This document shows positions 4,643-7,244 of a stretch of DNA of 7,244 nucleotides, piece by piece. Source of the DNA: Hyphomicrobiaceae bacterium. GTDB taxonomy: Bacteria > Pseudomonadota > Alphaproteobacteria > Rhizobiales > HXMU1428-3. The stretch spans positions 1 through 7,244 of the forward strand of contig JANQQH010000534.1 of the NCBI GenBank assembly GCA_028285025.1, written 5' to 3'. The notes under the pieces were generated by a model that had not been told where the DNA came from, searched no databases, and saw nothing but the letters and a program-made list of their open reading frames with translations. The translations under genes were made by a program, and so were the position numbers. Every line of letters starts with the position of its first letter. The stretch's first letter is position 1.

Positions 4643-7244
4643 ATGACATCACAAGCCAGTACCACCTTCATCAACATCGGCGAACGCACCAACGTCACCG
4701 GTTCAGCCAAATTCCGCAAACTCATCGAGCAAGATGATTATGACGCCGCCCTGTCAGTTGCCCGGAGCCAAGTTGAAAACGGCGCTCAAATCATCGACAT
4801 CAACATGGATGAAGGCCTGCTGGACAGTGAAAAGGCCATGCAAACCTTTCTTAATCTTATCGCCTCAGAACCAGACATCGCCCGCGTGCCGATAATGATT
4901 GACAGCTCCAAATGGTCGGTTATTGAAACCGGGCTAAAATGCATCCAGGGCAAATCGATTGTGAATTCTATTTCGCTGAAAGAAGGCGAAGCCCCGTTTT
5001 TAGAACAAGCTGAAAAGATCTTGAACTACGGTGCCGCCACTGTGGTGATGGCGTTCGACGAAAAAGGCCAAGCTGATGTTGCCGACCGCAAATATGAAAT
5101 TTGCGAACGCGCTTACAAGCTCCTCACTGAAAAAGTCGGTTTTGCCCCACAAGACATTATCTTTGACCCCAACGTTTTTGCTGTCGCCACAGGCATTGAA
5201 GAGCATAATAATTACGCCGTTGAATTCATCGAGGCCACCCAGCGCATTCGCGAAAATTTGCCTCATGCCCATGTCTCTGGCGGTATATCAAACCTGTCCT
5301 TTTCCTTCCGCGGCAACAATTATGTACGCGAAGCGATGCATTCTGTGTTTCTCTTTCACGCCATTAAAGCCGGGCTTGATATGGGCATCGTCAATGCCGG
5401 CCAGCTTATGGTTTATGATGACATCCCCGCTGAACTGCGCGAACAGGTCGAAGACGTCATCCTTAACCGGCGCGATGATGCTACAGATCGTTTGCTGGAA
5501 GCTGCCGAAGCATTCAAAGGCGAGGGCGGCAAAAAACAAAAACAAGACCTGAGCTGGCGCGAAGACACAGTGAATGAGCGCATCACCCATGCGCTTGTGC
5601 ACGGCATTAACAAATTCATTGAAGAAGACACTGAAGAAGCGCGCGCTGAGGCTGAGCGCCCCTTACATGTGATTGAAGGCCCGTTAATGGACGGTATGAA
5701 TGTTGTCGGTGACTTGTTTGGCGCCGGCAAAATGTTCCTGCCGCAAGTGGTAAAATCGGCCCGGGTGATGAAACAAGCTGTAAATTATCTTTTGCCGTTT
5801 ATGGAAGAAGAAAAGGCAAAAAGCGGCCAAGCCCAACAATCAAATGGCAAAATCCTCATGGCCACCGTGAAAGGCGATGTCCATGACATTGGCAAAAACA
5901 TCGTCGGCGTGGTTTTGCAATGCAACAATTACGAAGTCATCGACCTCGGCGTGATGGTGCCGGCCCAAACCATTTTGGAAACCGCTAAACAAGAAAAGGT
6001 CGACTGCATCGGCCTTTCTGGCTTGATCACCCCAAGCCTTGATGAAATGGTCCATGTCGCCAGCGAGATGGAACGGGAAAACTTTGACATCCCCCTCCTC
6101 ATCGGCGGGGCCACAACCAGCCGCATTCACACCGCGGTAAAAATTGACCCCAGTTACGACAAAGGCCAAAGCGTGTATGTAACAGATGCCAGCCGGGCTG
6201 TCGGCGTGGTTTCCAAATTGCTGTCAGAAGAAAGCAAAAATTATAAAACAGAGATCAAACAAAGCTATCTCACCTTGGCAGAAAAACACCTCAAAGGCCA
6301 AACAAAGAAAAAACGCTTGTCAATCACCGATGCGCGTGAAAACTGTTTTCAAACCAAATGGGACACACTCACCCCAGCAACGCCTGAATTTTTAGGCACC
6401 AAAACCTTCATAGATTATGACTTAGGCGAAATCGCCAAATACATAGACTGGACTCCCTTTTTCGCCACGTGGGAGATGAACGGCCAATACCCACGCATAT
6501 TGCATGACGATAAATTCGGTGAAGCAGCCACCAGCCTTTATAACGACGCCCAAGAAATGCTCACCAAAATGATTGAGGAAAAATGGGTGCAAGCCAACGC
6601 CGTCATCGGCTTTTGGCCTGCAAACAGCACAGGCGACGACATCACCCTTTACAAAGATGAAAGCCGCGGGGAACAACTGGCCACCTTCCATACTCTGCGC
6701 CAGCAAATCATGCGCGACAATGACCGCGCCAATGCCGCCCTGTCTGATTTTATCGCACCGCAAGAAACCGGCATAAAAGATTACATCGGCGGCTTTGCTG
6801 TCACCGCCGGCATTGGCGAAGATGCCAAAGCCAAAGCCTTTGATGAGGCGGGCGACGATTATTCCAAAACCATGGTGAGCAGCCTGGCCGACCGTTTGGC
6901 TGAAGCCTTTGCCGAACACATGCATGCCCGCGTACGGCGTGAATTTTGGCCCTATGCCAAAGACGAAGGCTTGAGCAATGAAGAACTCATCGCCGAAAAA
7001 TACCAAGGCATCCGCCCGGCCCCCGGCTATCCGGCTCAACCAGATCATACAGAAAAAGAAACCCTGTTTGAGCTGTTAGACGCAGAAACCCAAGCCAGTA
7101 TTGAGCTGACCGAAAGCTACGCCATGTGGCCCGGCGCAGCTGTCTCTGGCCTCTATTTCTCTCACCCAGACAGCTATTATTTCGGCGTTGGCAAAATCGA
7201 AAAAGACCAGGTAGAAGACTATGCCAAGCGAAAGGGCTGGAGCT
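4643..7244 (+). CDS. metH: Methionine synthase part 2: folate, cobalamin and reactivation modules, 3' end outside window
   Basis: Open from the ATG at 4643 to the window edge (867 codons). An in-frame TAA at 4637-4639 excludes any earlier start. Modules in order: pterin-binding barrel (about 9-304; [14 protein letters not shown] 11-24, [16 protein letters not shown] 83-91, NSISLKEGE); cobalamin cap (about 305-395); Rossmann cobalamin domain (about 396-550) with [11 protein letters not shown], whose His414 is the lower cobalt ligand, and Asp412 and Ser465 completing the triad equivalent to E. coli Asp757-His759-Ser810; and the SAM-binding reactivation domain (about 552 onward) with IDWTPFF (Asp602), [10 protein letters not shown] and GIRPAPGYP (Arg791, matching Arg1134). 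The sequence ends inside the conserved [11 protein letters not shown], about 15-20 residues before the family's usual end. It transfers methyl from 5-methyltetrahydrofolate via cobalamin to homocysteine held by the part 1 protein. Only a weak AGAG-type ribosome site (around 4633-4636) precedes the ATG. Confidence 0.95.
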   Translation, partial: MTSQASTTFINIGERTNVTGSAKFRKLIEQDDYDAALSVARSQVENGAQIIDINMDEGLLDSEKAMQTFLNLIASEPDIARVPIMIDSSKWSVIETGLKCIQGKSIVNSISLKEGEAPFLEQAEKILNYGAATVVMAFDEKGQADVADRKYEICERAYKLLTEKVGFAPQDIIFDPNVFAVATGIEEHNNYAVEFIEATQRIRENLPHAHVSGGISNLSFSFRGNNYVREAMHSVFLFHAIKAGLDMGIVNAGQLMVYDDIPAELREQVEDVILNRRDDATDRLLEAAEAFKGEGGKKQKQDLSWREDTVNERITHALVHGINKFIEEDTEEARAEAERPLHVIEGPLMDGMNVVGDLFGAGKMFLPQVVKSARVMKQAVNYLLPFMEEEKAKSGQAQQSNGKILMATVKGDVHDIGKNIVGVVLQCNNYEVIDLGVMVPAQTILETAKQEKVDCIGLSGLITPSLDEMVHVASEMERENFDIPLLIGGATTSRIHTAVKIDPSYDKGQSVYVTDASRAVGVVSKLLSEESKNYKTEIKQSYLTLAEKHLKGQTKKKRLSITDARENCFQTKWDTLTPATPEFLGTKTFIDYDLGEIAKYIDWTPFFATWEMNGQYPRILHDDKFGEAATSLYNDAQEMLTKMIEEKWVQANAVIGFWPANSTGDDITLYKDESRGEQLATFHTLRQQIMRDNDRANAALSDFIAPQETGIKDYIGGFAVTAGIGEDAKAKAFDEAGDDYSKTMVSSLADRLAEAFAEHMHARVRREFWPYAKDEGLSNEELIAEKYQGIRPAPGYPAQPDHTEKETLFELLDAETQASIELTESYAMWPGAAVSGLYFSHPDSYYFGVGKIEKDQVEDYAKRKGWS

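Noticed and set aside
5000..6169. Several - strand frames (5000-5272, 5288-5602, 5413-5730, 5840-6169) and a + frame at 5076-5552
   Set aside because: All overlap the folate and cobalamin modules of methionine synthase in other frames and show low-complexity or composition-driven sequence only.
6422..7048. 208-codon open frame on the - strand
   Set aside because: It lies entirely antisense to the reactivation domain of methionine synthase, whose + strand translation is conserved residue by residue; the reverse frame has no recognisable motif.

Overview
The window looks like chromosome from a cobalamin-using alphaproteobacterium. Three things suggest this: methionine synthase is encoded as two separate polypeptides, a situation known in some alphaproteobacteria; a TGTCATCCCGGACTTGATCC-type palindromic repeat of a style common in that class sits between the two halves; and the ArsR-methyltransferase regulator is of the SahR type described in Proteobacteria. 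By eye the base composition is close to balanced and richer in A/T (many AAA and ATT codons) than most members of the class. I cannot assign a genus.

Layout, all on the + strand: (1) bases 1-452 are the 3' part of a group III truncated haemoglobin. (2) Bases 453-630 are intergenic and hold a strong -35 box with a perfect 11-bp inverted repeat lying over the promoter. (3) 631-1605 is a SahR-like regulator, an ArsR-type winged helix fused to a class I methyltransferase fold. (4) 1619-2512 is metF. (5) 2531-3298 is an ArsH-family flavoprotein. (6) 3295-4356 is the homocysteine-binding N-terminal module of methionine synthase as its own protein. (7) 4357-4642 is a 286-bp gap carrying a 138-bp repeat with perfect 28-bp inverted ends. 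(8) 4643 to the window end is the rest of methionine synthase (folate, cobalamin-cap, cobalamin and reactivation modules), cut by the window only about 15-20 residues before its expected stop.

The genes from 631 onward read as one SAM-cycle operon. MetF makes 5-methyltetrahydrofolate, and the two MetH parts together move the methyl group through cobalamin to homocysteine. The regulator at the head is expected to sense S-adenosylhomocysteine, the by-product of SAM-dependent methylation, and to release the palindromic operator when it accumulates. The parts that this scheme does not explain are an ArsH flavoprotein translationally coupled to the first MetH half, and the hairpin-rich repeat between the two MetH halves. 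These are the main leads. I see no phage, transposase, CRISPR, tRNA or rRNA sequence.
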